Shown: in pieces, positions 8,831-17,752 of the stretch
Layout of the letters: each line of letters starts with the position of its first letter
How positions within the stretch are numbered: the stretch's first letter is position 1
The notes under the pieces: generated by a model
The model's database searches: none
The model's input: only the letters and a program-made list of their open reading frames with translations
Told to the model about the DNA's origin: nothing
Assembly (NCBI RefSeq): GCF_014905555.1
Contig: NZ_BNGS01000011.1
Location: 248,001 to 312,000 of the forward strand
DNA length: 64,000 nt
Direction of reading: 5' to 3'
From: Streptomyces sp. Y2F8-2
GTDB taxonomy: Bacteria > Actinomycetota > Actinomycetes > Streptomycetales > Streptomycetaceae
Made by a program: the position numbers and the translations under genes

Positions 8831-8891
8831 TCGACACCTGGTCGACAGATTCCGTCGCGTAACCAAAAGGCAACAACGGAATCACTTGTTG
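8831..8891. promoter_or_regulatory. Possible operators upstream of the second aldehyde dehydrogenase
   Basis: Two TCGACA copies (8831-8836 and 8842-8847) repeat with an 11-bp period, and CAACAA (8871-8876) faces TTGTTG (8886-8891) across 9 bp. A similar TCGACA pair lies upstream of gabT. The sites sit in the divergent NADAR/aldehyde dehydrogenase control region. The regulator is unknown; the Lrp/AsnC or PucR proteins of this locus are candidates. Confidence 0.35.
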
Positions 8892-8986
8892 GCCTCCCCT
8901 CCCTCTGTCAGGATCGGCACTCACATCGAGCCGAAGCTACGCCGGCCTCTGCAGCGCACGCGGGGCCGGCGGCGGAGGAGAGCGAC

Positions 8987-10540
8987 ATGCAGAACCCCGG
9001 CAACGCCGGCGACGCCGACACCCGCCCGACGATGCGGGACGAGGTACAGGAACGTTTCGCGGACGGTGCGCAGTACATCGCGGGCCGGCCGGCCACGGGC
9101 ACCTCGGGCCGTACGCACTCGGTGATCGACCCGTCCACCGGCACCGAGGTGTACACCTACGAACTGGCCGGCACCGACGACGTCGACCGTGCCGTGGCCG
9201 CAGCCCGCGCAGCCTTCCCCGAGTGGTCCGCGGCGACCCCGGGCGAACGCTCCGACGCGCTGCACCGTTTCGCCGCCGTCCTCGCCGACCGCGCCGAGGA
9301 CGTCGCCCGCGTCGAATCGCTCCAGTGCGGGAAACCGCTGAAGCTCACGCGGGAGTTCGACGTACCCGGCACGATCGACAACACCGCCTTCTTCGCCGGT
9401 GCCGCCCGCCACCTCCAGGGGCAGTCCGCCGGTGAGTACTCCGGCGACCACACCTCCTACGTCCGTCGCGAACCCATCGGCGTCATCGGCTCCATCGCGC
9501 CCTGGAACTACCCCCTCCAGATGGCCGCCTGGAAGATCCTCCCGGCGATCGCCGCGGGCAACACGATCGTCCTGAAACCGGCCGAGCCGACCCCGCTGAC
9601 CTCCCTGCTCTTCGCGCGGGCCGCCACGTACGCCGGCATCCCGGACGGTGTCATCAACATCGTGACCGGCTCCGGCAAGGAGGCCGGCGAGCATCTCGTC
9701 GGTCACCCCGACGTGGCCATGACCTCCTTCACCGGTTCGACCACGGTCGGCAGGCGCGTCGCCGAGATAGCCACCGCGACCGTCAAGCGCCTCCACCTGG
9801 AACTCGGCGGCAAGGCCGCCTTCGTCGTCTTCGACGACGCGGACCTGGAGGCCGCCGTGCACGGCGCGGTCGCGGGCGCCCTCATCAACACCGGCCAGGA
9901 CTGCACGGCCGCCACGCGCGCGTACGTGCAACGGCCCCTCTATGAGGAGTTCGTCGCGCGGACGGCCGCCCTCATGGAGACCGTCCGGCTCGGCGACCCG
10001 TTCGCTCCCGGCACCGATCTGGGCCCGCTGATCTCGCACGTCCAGCGGGACCGTGTGGCCGGCTTCGTCGACCGGGCGCGTGCCTACGCGCGCGTGGTGA
10101 CCGGCGGGGAGGCCCCCGGGGGCGACCTCAAGGACGGCGCGTACTATCGGCCCACCCTGATCGCCGACGCACCCCAGGACAGCGAGATCGTCCAGTCCGA
10201 GATCTTCGGGCCCGTGCTGGTCGTCCTGCCCTTCGACAGCGACGACGAGGGCATCCGGCTCGCCAACGACACCCCTTACGGCCTCGCCGCCTCCGCCTGG
10301 ACGCGGGACGTCTACCGGGCGAACCGCGCGACCCGCGAGATCAGGTCGGGCTGCGTCTGGGTCAACGACCACATCCCGATCATCAGCGAGATGCCCCACG
10401 GCGGCTACCGCGCCTCGGGCTTCGGCAAGGACATGTCCGCGTACTCGTTCGAGGAATACACCCAGATCAAGCACGTCATGTTCGACAACACGGCGGTGGC
10501 CCGCAAGGACTGGCACCGCACGATCTTCGGGGACCGCTAG
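8987..10540 (+). CDS. Gamma-aminobutyraldehyde dehydrogenase-like aldehyde dehydrogenase
   Basis: 517 residues from the ATG at 8987, preceded by GGCGGAGGAG. Catalytic Glu272 (ELGGK) and Cys306 (NTGQDCTAAT) are in place, as is APWNYP for cofactor binding. It has an extra N-terminal segment of about 35 residues compared with the copy at 270. It heads a same-strand run with a complete polyamine ABC transporter, which supports oxidation of 4-aminobutanal, made from putrescine, to GABA. 71 bp separate it from the binding-protein gene, so co-transcription is likely. Confidence 0.87.
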   Translation: MQNPGNAGDADTRPTMRDEVQERFADGAQYIAGRPATGTSGRTHSVIDPSTGTEVYTYELAGTDDVDRAVAAARAAFPEWSAATPGERSDALHRFAAVLADRAEDVARVESLQCGKPLKLTREFDVPGTIDNTAFFAGAARHLQGQSAGEYSGDHTSYVRREPIGVIGSIAPWNYPLQMAAWKILPAIAAGNTIVLKPAEPTPLTSLLFARAATYAGIPDGVINIVTGSGKEAGEHLVGHPDVAMTSFTGSTTVGRRVAEIATATVKRLHLELGGKAAFVVFDDADLEAAVHGAVAGALINTGQDCTAATRAYVQRPLYEEFVARTAALMETVRLGDPFAPGTDLGPLISHVQRDRVAGFVDRARAYARVVTGGEAPGGDLKDGAYYRPTLIADAPQDSEIVQSEIFGPVLVVLPFDSDDEGIRLANDTPYGLAASAWTRDVYRANRATREIRSGCVWVNDHIPIISEMPHGGYRASGFGKDMSAYSFEEYTQIKHVMFDNTAVARKDWHRTIFGDR

Positions 10541-10611
10541 CAGACGGGCCGCCCGACCCGCGGCCGCACACCCTCCCCAAAGGCCACCACCTCCGAAAGG
10601 GCACCACGCGC

Positions 10612-11859
10612 ATGGAGCAGTACGAGCCCGACCGCCTGACCCCGGCCCAAGTGGCCGCCATGCGGCGCAGTTTCCGCAGCGGCAGGGCCGCCCTGACCCG
10701 CCGTTCGCTGCTGCGCGCCTCCGCGGGCGGTGTGCTCGCTGTGGGCGGCCTGGGGGCGCTGAGCGCCTGCGGCATCCCGCCGGCCGGCAAGACACAGGGC
10801 GGCACGTCCACGCAGGACTTCTCGGCGAAGGAGAAGGTCGTCAACTTCTCCAACTGGCCCGAGTACATCGACGTGGACGACAGCGGCAAGCACCACCCGA
10901 CGCTCGACACGTTCGCCCGGCGGACCGGGATCAAGGTCAAATACACCGAGGACATCAACGACAACAACGAGTTCTTCGGCAAGATCAAGCCGCAGCTCGC
11001 CGCGGGCCAGGACACCGGCCGCGACCTCATCGTCCTCACCGACTGGCTGGCCGCCCGGCTGATCCGCCTGGGCTGGGTGCAGAAGCTGGACCCGTCCAAC
11101 CTGCCGCACGCCTTCGCCAACCTGTCGGCCCAGTTCCGCAGCCCCGACTGGGACCCCGGCCGCGCCTACTCCTACCCCTGGCAGGGCATCGACACGGTCA
11201 TCGCCTTCAACAAGAAGGCCCTGGACGGCATCGAGGTCAGGTCGGTGTCCGACCTGCTCGACAATCCCAAGCTCAAGGGCCGAGTCGGCTTCCTGTCGGA
11301 GATGCGCGACAGCGTCGGCATGACGATGCTCGACATGGGCAAGGACCCCGCGAAGTTCACCGACGACGACTTCGACGCGGTGCTGGCCCGCCTGCAGAAG
11401 GCCGTCGACAAGGGCCAGATCCGCCGCTTCACCGGCAACGACTACACGTCCGACCTCACCAAGGGCGACCTGGCCGCCTGCGTCGCCTGGGGCGGCGACG
11501 TCGTCCAGCTCAAGGCGGACAGCCCGGACGTCGACTACGTCATCCCGGACAGCGGCTACATGACGTCGACCGACAACCTGCTGATCCCCAACAAGGCGCG
11601 CCACAAGAGCAACGCCGAGAGGCTCATCGACTTCTACTACGAGCCCGAGCAGGCCGCCGCGCTCGCCGCCTACATCAACTACGTGTCCCCCGTCGACGGC
11701 GTGAAGGACTACCTCGCGAAGATCGACGAGTCGGCGGCGAACAACCCGCTGATCATTCCCGACAAGGCCATGGCCGCCAAGTCCCACGCCTTCCGCTCGC
11801 TGACGCAGAAGGAAGAGACGGCCTACGAAGAGAAGTTCGCGAAGCTCACAGGGGCGTGA
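10612..11859 (+). CDS. Polyamine (spermidine/putrescine) ABC transporter substrate-binding lipoprotein
   Basis: 415 residues. The N-terminus carries a twin-arginine motif (TRRSLLRAS), a hydrophobic segment and a lipobox (LSAC), so it is probably exported by Tat and lipid-anchored. The mature part starts with VNFSNWPEYIDVD, the PotD/PotF-type opening, and NEFFGKIKPQLAAGQ follows. PotD proteins bind spermidine or putrescine outside the membrane and deliver it to the permeases. The stop codon overlaps the ATPase start by 4 nt (GTGA), showing translational coupling. Confidence 0.88.
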   Translation: MEQYEPDRLTPAQVAAMRRSFRSGRAALTRRSLLRASAGGVLAVGGLGALSACGIPPAGKTQGGTSTQDFSAKEKVVNFSNWPEYIDVDDSGKHHPTLDTFARRTGIKVKYTEDINDNNEFFGKIKPQLAAGQDTGRDLIVLTDWLAARLIRLGWVQKLDPSNLPHAFANLSAQFRSPDWDPGRAYSYPWQGIDTVIAFNKKALDGIEVRSVSDLLDNPKLKGRVGFLSEMRDSVGMTMLDMGKDPAKFTDDDFDAVLARLQKAVDKGQIRRFTGNDYTSDLTKGDLAACVAWGGDVVQLKADSPDVDYVIPDSGYMTSTDNLLIPNKARHKSNAERLIDFYYEPEQAAALAAYINYVSPVDGVKDYLAKIDESAANNPLIIPDKAMAAKSHAFRSLTQKEETAYEEKFAKLTGA

Positions 11860-13049
11860 CGACGATGACCACCACGACAGACACCGGCGCCGACGTCCGC
11901 CTGACGGGCATCAGCAAGACCTACGGCTCCTTCACCGCCGTGCACCCGCTCGACCTGACCGTGCCGCAGGGCTCCTTCTTCGCCCTGCTCGGCGCCTCCG
12001 GCTGCGGCAAGACCACGACCCTGCGCATGATCGCCGGCCTGGAGGAGCCCACGAGCGGCACCGTCCACCTCGGCGACCAGGACGTCACGCACCTGCCGCC
12101 GTACAAACGCCCCGTGAACACGGTCTTCCAGTCCTATGCCCTCTTCCCGCACCTCGACATTTTCGAGAACGTCGCCTTCGGCCTGCGCCGGCGCGGCATC
12201 AAGTCGGTGAAGAAGCAGGTCGAGGACATGCTGGAGCTGGTGCAGCTCGGCGAACAGGCGCGCAAGAAGCCGCACCAGCTCTCCGGCGGGCAGCAGCAGC
12301 GCGTCGCCGTGGCCCGTGCGCTGATCAATCACCCCAAGGTGCTCCTCCTGGACGAGCCGCTCGGCGCCCTCGACCTCAAGCTGCGCCGCCAGATGCAATT
12401 GGAGCTCAAGCGGATCCAGACCGAGGTCGGCATCACCTTCATCCATGTCACGCACGACCAGGAGGAGGCCATGACGATGGCCGACACGGTCGCCGTGATG
12501 AACGCGGGCCGGGTCGAGCAACTCGGCTCGCCCACCGACCTGTACGAGAACCCGCGGACGACGTTCGTCGCCAACTTCCTCGGCACCTCCAACCTGATCG
12601 AGGCGGAGGTCGACGCCAAGAACGGCGGGGAGATCGTTCTGAAGGCGGGCGGCGGCAGGCTCACCCTCCCCGAGGCGCGCTGTTCCGCGCCCACCGGAAA
12701 CGGCGGGAAGGTGCTCGTCGGCGTCCGCCCGGAGAAGATCTCCCTCACCCACGCCGACGACGCGGGCGAGGTCCCCGAGGGCCGCAACCGCATCACCGGC
12801 AGGATCGCCGACGCGAGTTTCATCGGCGTCTCCACCCAGTACGTCGTCGACAGCCCGGTCTGCCCCGAGTTCGCGGTCTATGCCCAGAACATCGACCGCG
12901 ACCCCCGTCTGGTGCCCGGTGCGGAGGTCGTCCTGCACTGGAACCCGGCCCACACCTTCGGCCTCGACGCGGCTCAGTCCCTGCTTGCCGGGACGACGGG
13001 CGACGCCGGCGTCGAGACCGTGGAGCCGGAAGAGGAGGTGGCCGCCTGA
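11856..13049 (+). CDS. Polyamine ABC transporter ATP-binding protein (PotA-like)
   Basis: 397 residues. Walker A (GASGCGKTT), Q-loop (FQSYALFPH), signature (LSGGQQQRVAVARAL), Walker B (LLLDEPLGALD) and switch His (HVTHDQEEAMTMAD) are all intact. The C-terminal 150 residues form a TOBE-type regulatory region, as in PotA and other CUT1/POT ATPases. It would power import with the two permeases downstream. The GTG at 11856 overlaps the upstream stop; an ATG at 11865 is the alternative start. The stop overlaps the next ATG by one base. Confidence 0.9.
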   Translation: MTTMTTTTDTGADVRLTGISKTYGSFTAVHPLDLTVPQGSFFALLGASGCGKTTTLRMIAGLEEPTSGTVHLGDQDVTHLPPYKRPVNTVFQSYALFPHLDIFENVAFGLRRRGIKSVKKQVEDMLELVQLGEQARKKPHQLSGGQQQRVAVARALINHPKVLLLDEPLGALDLKLRRQMQLELKRIQTEVGITFIHVTHDQEEAMTMADTVAVMNAGRVEQLGSPTDLYENPRTTFVANFLGTSNLIEAEVDAKNGGEIVLKAGGGRLTLPEARCSAPTGNGGKVLVGVRPEKISLTHADDAGEVPEGRNRITGRIADASFIGVSTQYVVDSPVCPEFAVYAQNIDRDPRLVPGAEVVLHWNPAHTFGLDAAQSLLAGTTGDAGVETVEPEEEVAA

Positions 13050-13981
13050 TGGCCGCCGTCACCGAGGCGCCCCCGCCCCTCGCGCCCACCGCTCCCCAGA
13101 AGCAGAAGCCCCCGCGCAGACGGGGCCGCCTCACGCCGTACTGGCTGCTGCTGCCCGGCATCCTGTGGCTGCTGGTCTTCTTCGCGCTGCCGATGGTCTA
13201 CCAGGCGTCCACGTCGGTGCAGACGGGCTCCCTGGAGCAGGGCTACAAGGTCACCTGGCACTTCGCCACCTACTGGGACGCGCTGTCCGCGTACTGGCCG
13301 CAGTTCGTGCGGTCCGTCCTCTACGCGGCAGCCGCGACGCTGCTGTGTCTGCTCCTCGGCTACCCGCTCGCGTACCTCATCGCCTTCCGCGCGGGCCGCT
13401 GGCGGAACCTGATCATGATCCTGGTGATCGCGCCGTTCTTCACCAGCTTCCTGATCCGTACGCTCGCCTGGAAGACGATCCTCGCGGACGGCGGCCCGGT
13501 CGTCGGCGCCCTGAACACCCTGCACGTCCTGGACGCCACCAACTGGCTCGGCTGGACCTCCGGCGACCGCGTGCTGGCCACCCCGCTCGCGGTGGTGTGC
13601 GGACTGACGTACAACTTCCTGCCGTTCATGATCCTGCCGCTGTACACCTCGCTGGAGCGCATCGACCCGCGCCTGCACGAGGCGGCCGGCGACCTGTACG
13701 CCCGGCCCTTCACCACCTTCCGGAAGGTCACCTTCCCGCTGTCGATGCCGGGCGTGGTCTCCGGCACCCTGCTGACCTTCATCCCGGCGGCCGGCGACTA
13801 CGTGAACGCCGATCTGCTCGGCTCCACGGACACCCGTATGGTCGGCAACGTCATCCAGACACAGTTCCTGACCGTCCTCGACTATCCGAAGGCCGCAGCC
13901 CTCTCCTTCATCCTGATGGCCGCGATCCTCGTCATGGTCACGGTCTACATCCGCAGGTCCGGCACGGAGGATCTGGTTTAA
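13049..13981 (+). CDS. Polyamine ABC transporter permease (PotB-like)
   Basis: 310 residues. A Pro/Lys/Arg-rich cytoplasmic N-terminus of about 30 residues is followed by about six membrane helices. The EAA loop that docks on the ATPase is seen as EAAGDLYARPFTTFRKVTFP. This subunit pairs with the second permease to form the channel. Start and stop are tightly packed with its neighbours. Confidence 0.88.
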   Translation: MAAVTEAPPPLAPTAPQKQKPPRRRGRLTPYWLLLPGILWLLVFFALPMVYQASTSVQTGSLEQGYKVTWHFATYWDALSAYWPQFVRSVLYAAAATLLCLLLGYPLAYLIAFRAGRWRNLIMILVIAPFFTSFLIRTLAWKTILADGGPVVGALNTLHVLDATNWLGWTSGDRVLATPLAVVCGLTYNFLPFMILPLYTSLERIDPRLHEAAGDLYARPFTTFRKVTFPLSMPGVVSGTLLTFIPAAGDYVNADLLGSTDTRMVGNVIQTQFLTVLDYPKAAALSFILMAAILVMVTVYIRRSGTEDLV

Positions 13982-13984
13982 GAG

Positions 13985-14785
13985 ATGACCTTCTTCAACT
14001 GGCTCAAGCGCCATCTCGTCGTCGTCGCCGGACTGCTGACGCTCGGATATCTCCTGCTTCCGAACGTCGTCGTCACGGTGTTCTCCTTCAACAAGCCGAC
14101 GGGCCGCTTCAATTACGAGTGGCAGCAGTTCTCCATGGACGCCTGGAAGGATCCGTGCGGCGTCGCCGGAATGTGCGGCTCGCTGGCGGTCAGCCTCCAG
14201 ATCGCCGTGTGGGCGACGCTCGGCGCCACGGTCCTCGGCACGATGATCGCCTTCGCGCTGGTCCGCTACCGCTTCCGCGCGCGCGGCGCCGTGAACTCGC
14301 TGATCTTCCTGCCGATGGCGATGCCCGAGGTCGTCATGGCGGCCTCGCTGCTCACCCTGTTCCTCAACATGGGCGCATCGCTCGGCTTCTGGACCATCCT
14401 GATCGCGCACATCATGTTCTGCCTCAGCTTCGTCGTCACCGCGGTCAAGGCCCGCGTGATGTCGATGGACCCGAGGCTGGAACAGGCGGCGCAGGACCTG
14501 TACGCGGGCCCGGCGCAGACGTTCCTGAGGGTCACGCTCCCCATCGCCGCCCCCGGAATCGCCGCGGGCGCGCTGCTGGCCTTCGCACTGTCCTTCGACG
14601 ATTTCATCATCACCAATTTCAACGCGGGCTCCACCGTCACCTTCCCCATGTTCGTGTGGGGCTCGGCGCAGCGCGGAACGCCCGTCCAGATCAATGTCAT
14701 CGGCACGACGATGTTCATCGTCGCCGTCCTGTTCGTGCTGGCGTCCATGACCGTCGGCAACCGCAGAAGGCGTCAGAAGGCGTAG
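13985..14785 (+). CDS. Polyamine ABC transporter permease (PotC-like)
   Basis: 266 residues with about six membrane helices. The EAA-like loop reads EQAAQDLYAGPAQTFLRVTL. The short 3-bp gap after the first permease and the pairing of two different permeases are typical of potABCD operons. It ends 36 bp before the FAD oxidase gene. Confidence 0.88.
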   Translation: MTFFNWLKRHLVVVAGLLTLGYLLLPNVVVTVFSFNKPTGRFNYEWQQFSMDAWKDPCGVAGMCGSLAVSLQIAVWATLGATVLGTMIAFALVRYRFRARGAVNSLIFLPMAMPEVVMAASLLTLFLNMGASLGFWTILIAHIMFCLSFVVTAVKARVMSMDPRLEQAAQDLYAGPAQTFLRVTLPIAAPGIAAGALLAFALSFDDFIITNFNAGSTVTFPMFVWGSAQRGTPVQINVIGTTMFIVAVLFVLASMTVGNRRRRQKA

Positions 14786-14821
14786 TCCTCCGTTCCTTGG
14801 ATTCCGTAGGGAGTTGACATC

Positions 14822-16240
14822 ATGGCCCCGAGCGCCATGACCCGTTGGACGAGATCCCTCTCCGAAGCCCGGCCGGTCCCGTACTGGCTGGACGACCCCG
14901 CAAGGCCCGGCCCCGAGCCCGCGCTCACCGGCGCCGAGACCTGCGACCTGCTGGTCGTGGGCGGCGGCTACAGCGGACTGTGGACCGCGCTGATCGCCAA
15001 GGAGCGCGACCCCGGGCGGGACGTGGTGCTGGTGGAGGGCCGTGAGGTGGGCTGGGCCGCCTCCGGCCGCAACGGAGGCTTCTGCGCCGCCTCCCTCACC
15101 CACGGCCTGGCCAACGGCCTCGCCCGCTGGCCGGACGAGATCCACAAGCTGCAGGAACTGGGCGCCCGCAACCTCGACGAGATCGAGAAGGCGGTCGCCC
15201 GCCACTCGCTGGACTGCGACTTCGAGCGCACCGGCGAGATCGACGTGGCGACCGAGACGTACCAGGCGTGGGAACTGAAGGACTGGCACGAGGAGATGGA
15301 ACGCCGGGGCCTGGCCGACGGCGTCGAGTACCTGGACGCGGACGCGGTACGGGAACAGGTCGACTCGCCGACCTTCCTGGCGGGCCTGTACGACCGCCGG
15401 GGCGTGGCCCTGGTGCACCCGGCGAAGCTCGCCTGGGGCCTCAAGCGGGCCTGCCTGCGGCTCGGCGTCCGCATCCACGAGCACACGCCCGCCCTCACCC
15501 TGAAGCCGTACGGCGCCGGCATGGCCGTCCGCACCCCGTACGGCGAGGTGCGCGCGCGGCGCGTCGCGCTCGGCACGAACGTCTTCCCGAACCTGGTGCG
15601 ACGCGTCCGCTCGTACACGATTCCGGTCTACGACTACGCGCTCATGACCGAGCCGCTCACCGCCGACCAGCTGGCCTCGGTCGGCTGGAAGAACCGCCAG
15701 GGCCTCGGGGACTCGGCGAACCAGTTCCACTACTTCCGGCTCTCGGCCGACAACCGCATACTGTGGGGCGGCTACGACGCGATCTACCCGTACGGCGGCC
15801 GGGTGCGCGCCGAGTACGACGACCGTCCGGAGACGTACGCCAAGCTCGCCGGGCACTTCTTCACCTGCTTCCCGCAACTGGAGGGCGTCCGCTTCACCCA
15901 TGCGTGGGGCGGGGCCATCGACACCTGCTCGCGCTTCTCGGCGTTCTTCGGCACGGCCCACCAGGGGCGAGTGGCGTACGCGGCCGGCTACACGGGCCTC
16001 GGCGTCGGCGCGACCCGCTTCGGCGCGGAGGTGATGCTCGACCTGCTGGCGGGGGAGCGCACCGAGCGGACGGAACTGCAGATGGTCCGCAGGAAGCCAC
16101 TGCCGTTCCCGCCCGAGCCGTTCGCCTGGACGGGCATCGCGCTGACGAAGTGGTCGCTGGCGCGGGCGGACGCGCACGCGGGGCGGCGCAATCTGTGGCT
16201 GAGGGCCATGGACAGACTGGGCCTGGGCTTCGACAGCTGA
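14822..16240 (+). CDS. FAD-dependent amine oxidase, gamma-glutamylputrescine oxidase-like (PuuB/DAO family)
   Basis: 472 residues. An FAD-binding Rossmann motif (VVGGGYSGLWTA) lies near residue 45, followed by an Arg/Gly-rich flavin loop (GREVGWAASGRNGG), both typical of the D-amino-acid-oxidase/PuuB family. A closing YTGLGVGATRFGAEV segment contacts the cofactor. PuuB oxidises gamma-glutamylputrescine to the aldehyde with release of ammonia and hydrogen peroxide. The position directly after the polyamine transporter supports this role; an opine or other amine substrate is not excluded. GGGAG stands 9 nt before the ATG. Confidence 0.8.
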   Translation: MAPSAMTRWTRSLSEARPVPYWLDDPARPGPEPALTGAETCDLLVVGGGYSGLWTALIAKERDPGRDVVLVEGREVGWAASGRNGGFCAASLTHGLANGLARWPDEIHKLQELGARNLDEIEKAVARHSLDCDFERTGEIDVATETYQAWELKDWHEEMERRGLADGVEYLDADAVREQVDSPTFLAGLYDRRGVALVHPAKLAWGLKRACLRLGVRIHEHTPALTLKPYGAGMAVRTPYGEVRARRVALGTNVFPNLVRRVRSYTIPVYDYALMTEPLTADQLASVGWKNRQGLGDSANQFHYFRLSADNRILWGGYDAIYPYGGRVRAEYDDRPETYAKLAGHFFTCFPQLEGVRFTHAWGGAIDTCSRFSAFFGTAHQGRVAYAAGYTGLGVGATRFGAEVMLDLLAGERTERTELQMVRRKPLPFPPEPFAWTGIALTKWSLARADAHAGRRNLWLRAMDRLGLGFDS

Positions 16241-16257
16241 GGACCTGCCGCCGACCC

Positions 16258-16908
16258 CTACGGTCTGTCGTGTCGGGCGAGGAACACCGCGAGCCCGGTC
16301 AGCAGCACGGTGCACAGGCACCAACTGGCCACGACGTCCAGGGGCCAGTGATAGCCGTGGCGGACCAGGCCGAAGGCCACACCGAGGTTGAGGGCGAGGC
16401 AGGCGAGGAGCACGCCGCGGCGGGCGTACGCAGTGCGCAGCCAGGGCCACAGGACGAGGGCCGCAGAACCGTAGGCGACGGCGGCGGTGGCCGTGTGGCC
16501 GGAGGGAAAGAAGCCGATGGCCGGGCTCATCAGGGGTGGGCCCGGCCGGGCGACGATGTCCTTGAGCGGGATGACGACCACCGGGACGACGGCCATCAGG
16601 ACGGCCGCGGCGACGGACGGCAGCCACCACCGCCGCGTACCGGCGCGCCGGGCACGTAAGGCGACGCAGGCGAGTACCACGGCGAGGACCGGGACGGCGA
16701 CGGAGACGTTCCCCAGGGCGGCGAGAGCCCCGGAGACCCGGTCGGGTCGGACCAGGTCCCCGCTCAGCCGCCGGTCCGCCCGCGCGAGCGGCCCATGAGC
16801 GACGACCTGCCAGGTGACGAGGAGGAAGAGGAGGACGGCGGTGGCCAGGACGCAGGCCGGCCACCTGCGGTGGGGGGCGGGTTCTCGGGGCGACGACACA
16901 TCGGACAT
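16258..16908 (-). CDS. PAP2-family membrane phosphatase
   Basis: 216 residues from the ATG at 16908. Five or six membrane segments carry the three phosphatase motifs: KDIVARPGPP, FPSGHTA with the catalytic His, and RHGYHWPLD with the nucleophilic His and its Asp partner. Family members remove phosphate from phosphatidic acid or undecaprenyl diphosphate at the membrane. It converges with the oxidase gene (17 bp apart) and is divergent from the DUF5959 gene. The ribosome-binding site is weak, so the start is moderately sure. Confidence 0.82.
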   Translation of the reverse strand: MSDVSSPREPAPHRRWPACVLATAVLLFLLVTWQVVAHGPLARADRRLSGDLVRPDRVSGALAALGNVSVAVPVLAVVLACVALRARRAGTRRWWLPSVAAAVLMAVVPVVVIPLKDIVARPGPPLMSPAIGFFPSGHTATAAVAYGSAALVLWPWLRTAYARRGVLLACLALNLGVAFGLVRHGYHWPLDVVASWCLCTVLLTGLAVFLARHDRP

Positions 16909-16999
16909 TTTCCCATCGGGCGGGCCGCCGTGGTCGGGTCCCGCCCGGTGTCGGTGGCGGCGGTTAGTGTGGAGCAGCACTCGAGTGGGGGAGGCTGGA

Positions 17000-17428
17000 A
17001 TGGCCGATGCGCCGATCGACCTGATGCGCCTGGAAGGCGAGGGCAACAGCGTCGTGCTCAGGATCACGGGTATGGAGCCGCAGAGGGATCCGGACGCGAC
17101 GCCTGCACTGACCGGGGAGTTCCTGGTGGACACACCGTTCGTGCGGGGCAGTGTCGCTGCCTGGCTCCTGCCCGAGGACCTGCGGCAGTGGCAGCAGGCC
17201 CTGGACGCGCTGGACGCCGGCCGGGACATCGCCTGGCGTGAGGGCACACGGGGCCCCCGGCTGTTCGTCGAACGCGACGGGGACGGCGAGCGGTGCCGCG
17301 TCACCGTCGAGGACGCCTCGACGTCCTTGACCACGGTGACCGTGACGGTCCCCCTGAAGGACGAGTGGTTCGACGACGCGTACCACCGCCTGGACCTGAT
17401 CTGGGATGCCTGGCCCCTGAACGGGTGA
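17000..17428 (+). CDS. DUF5959-family protein
   Basis: 142 residues from the ATG at 17000, preceded by GGGGGAGG. The N-terminal GNSVVLRITG, the central PEDLRQWQQALDALDAG and the closing DAWPLNG resemble DUF5959, a small actinobacterial family of unknown function. It has no signal peptide, membrane helix or catalytic motif. A TAGTGT at 16965 could be a -10 box. A perfect 16-bp-stem terminator follows immediately. Confidence 0.6.
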   Translation: MADAPIDLMRLEGEGNSVVLRITGMEPQRDPDATPALTGEFLVDTPFVRGSVAAWLLPEDLRQWQQALDALDAGRDIAWREGTRGPRLFVERDGDGERCRVTVEDASTSLTTVTVTVPLKDEWFDDAYHRLDLIWDAWPLNG

Positions 17429-17441
17429 GGCAGAACGCGGA

Positions 17442-17483
17442 ACGGCCGCCCCGGAACAGGGGGGGTGGTTCCGGGGCGGCCGT
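17442..17483 (+). terminator. Strong hairpin terminator
   Basis: A perfect 16-bp stem (17442-17457 with 17468-17483) and a 10-nt loop begin 14 bp after the DUF5959 stop. It may act in both directions. Confidence 0.85.
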
Positions 17484-17752
17484 AGTGACCGGGTTGCCGC
17501 CCGCCCCGGGGGGTTTGGGGCGTGCGGCCGTCCGATCATGAGGAGATCCGGAGCCGAAGGCTCCTTGTGTGCGCGAGGGCACGACCAGGTCGAAGCTGGG
17601 GAGGCCCCGGCCCAGTGCCGCCCACAGTCCCCTGTGGGCGGGTGTATCTCTCATCTGGGTAGAACCTACGGCAGGGAAAACCGCTCCGACAGTCCGAATC
17701 GGGTCCCGCCATCCACCTCGCACACCTTCTTCACACCCCCTGACGTTGGTGG
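17484..17752. other. Intergenic region between converging genes
   Basis: 269 bp with no convincing gene. It contains a second hairpin, CGCCCACAG (17619-17627) with CTGTGGGCG (17632-17640), loop TCCC, placed to end gabT transcription. Confidence 0.5.
17619..17640 (-). terminator. Hairpin downstream of gabT
   Basis: Perfect 9-bp stem with a 4-nt loop, about 110 bp after the gabT stop on the minus strand. Confidence 0.5.

Noticed and set aside
12974..16864. Long minus-strand open frame across the permease and oxidase genes
   Set aside because: It covers three well-supported plus-strand genes; the protein is a low-complexity shadow of their codon bias.
17484..17752. Small genes on either strand in the gabT downstream region
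   Set aside because: Frames are short, lack ribosome-binding sites and overlap a hairpin.
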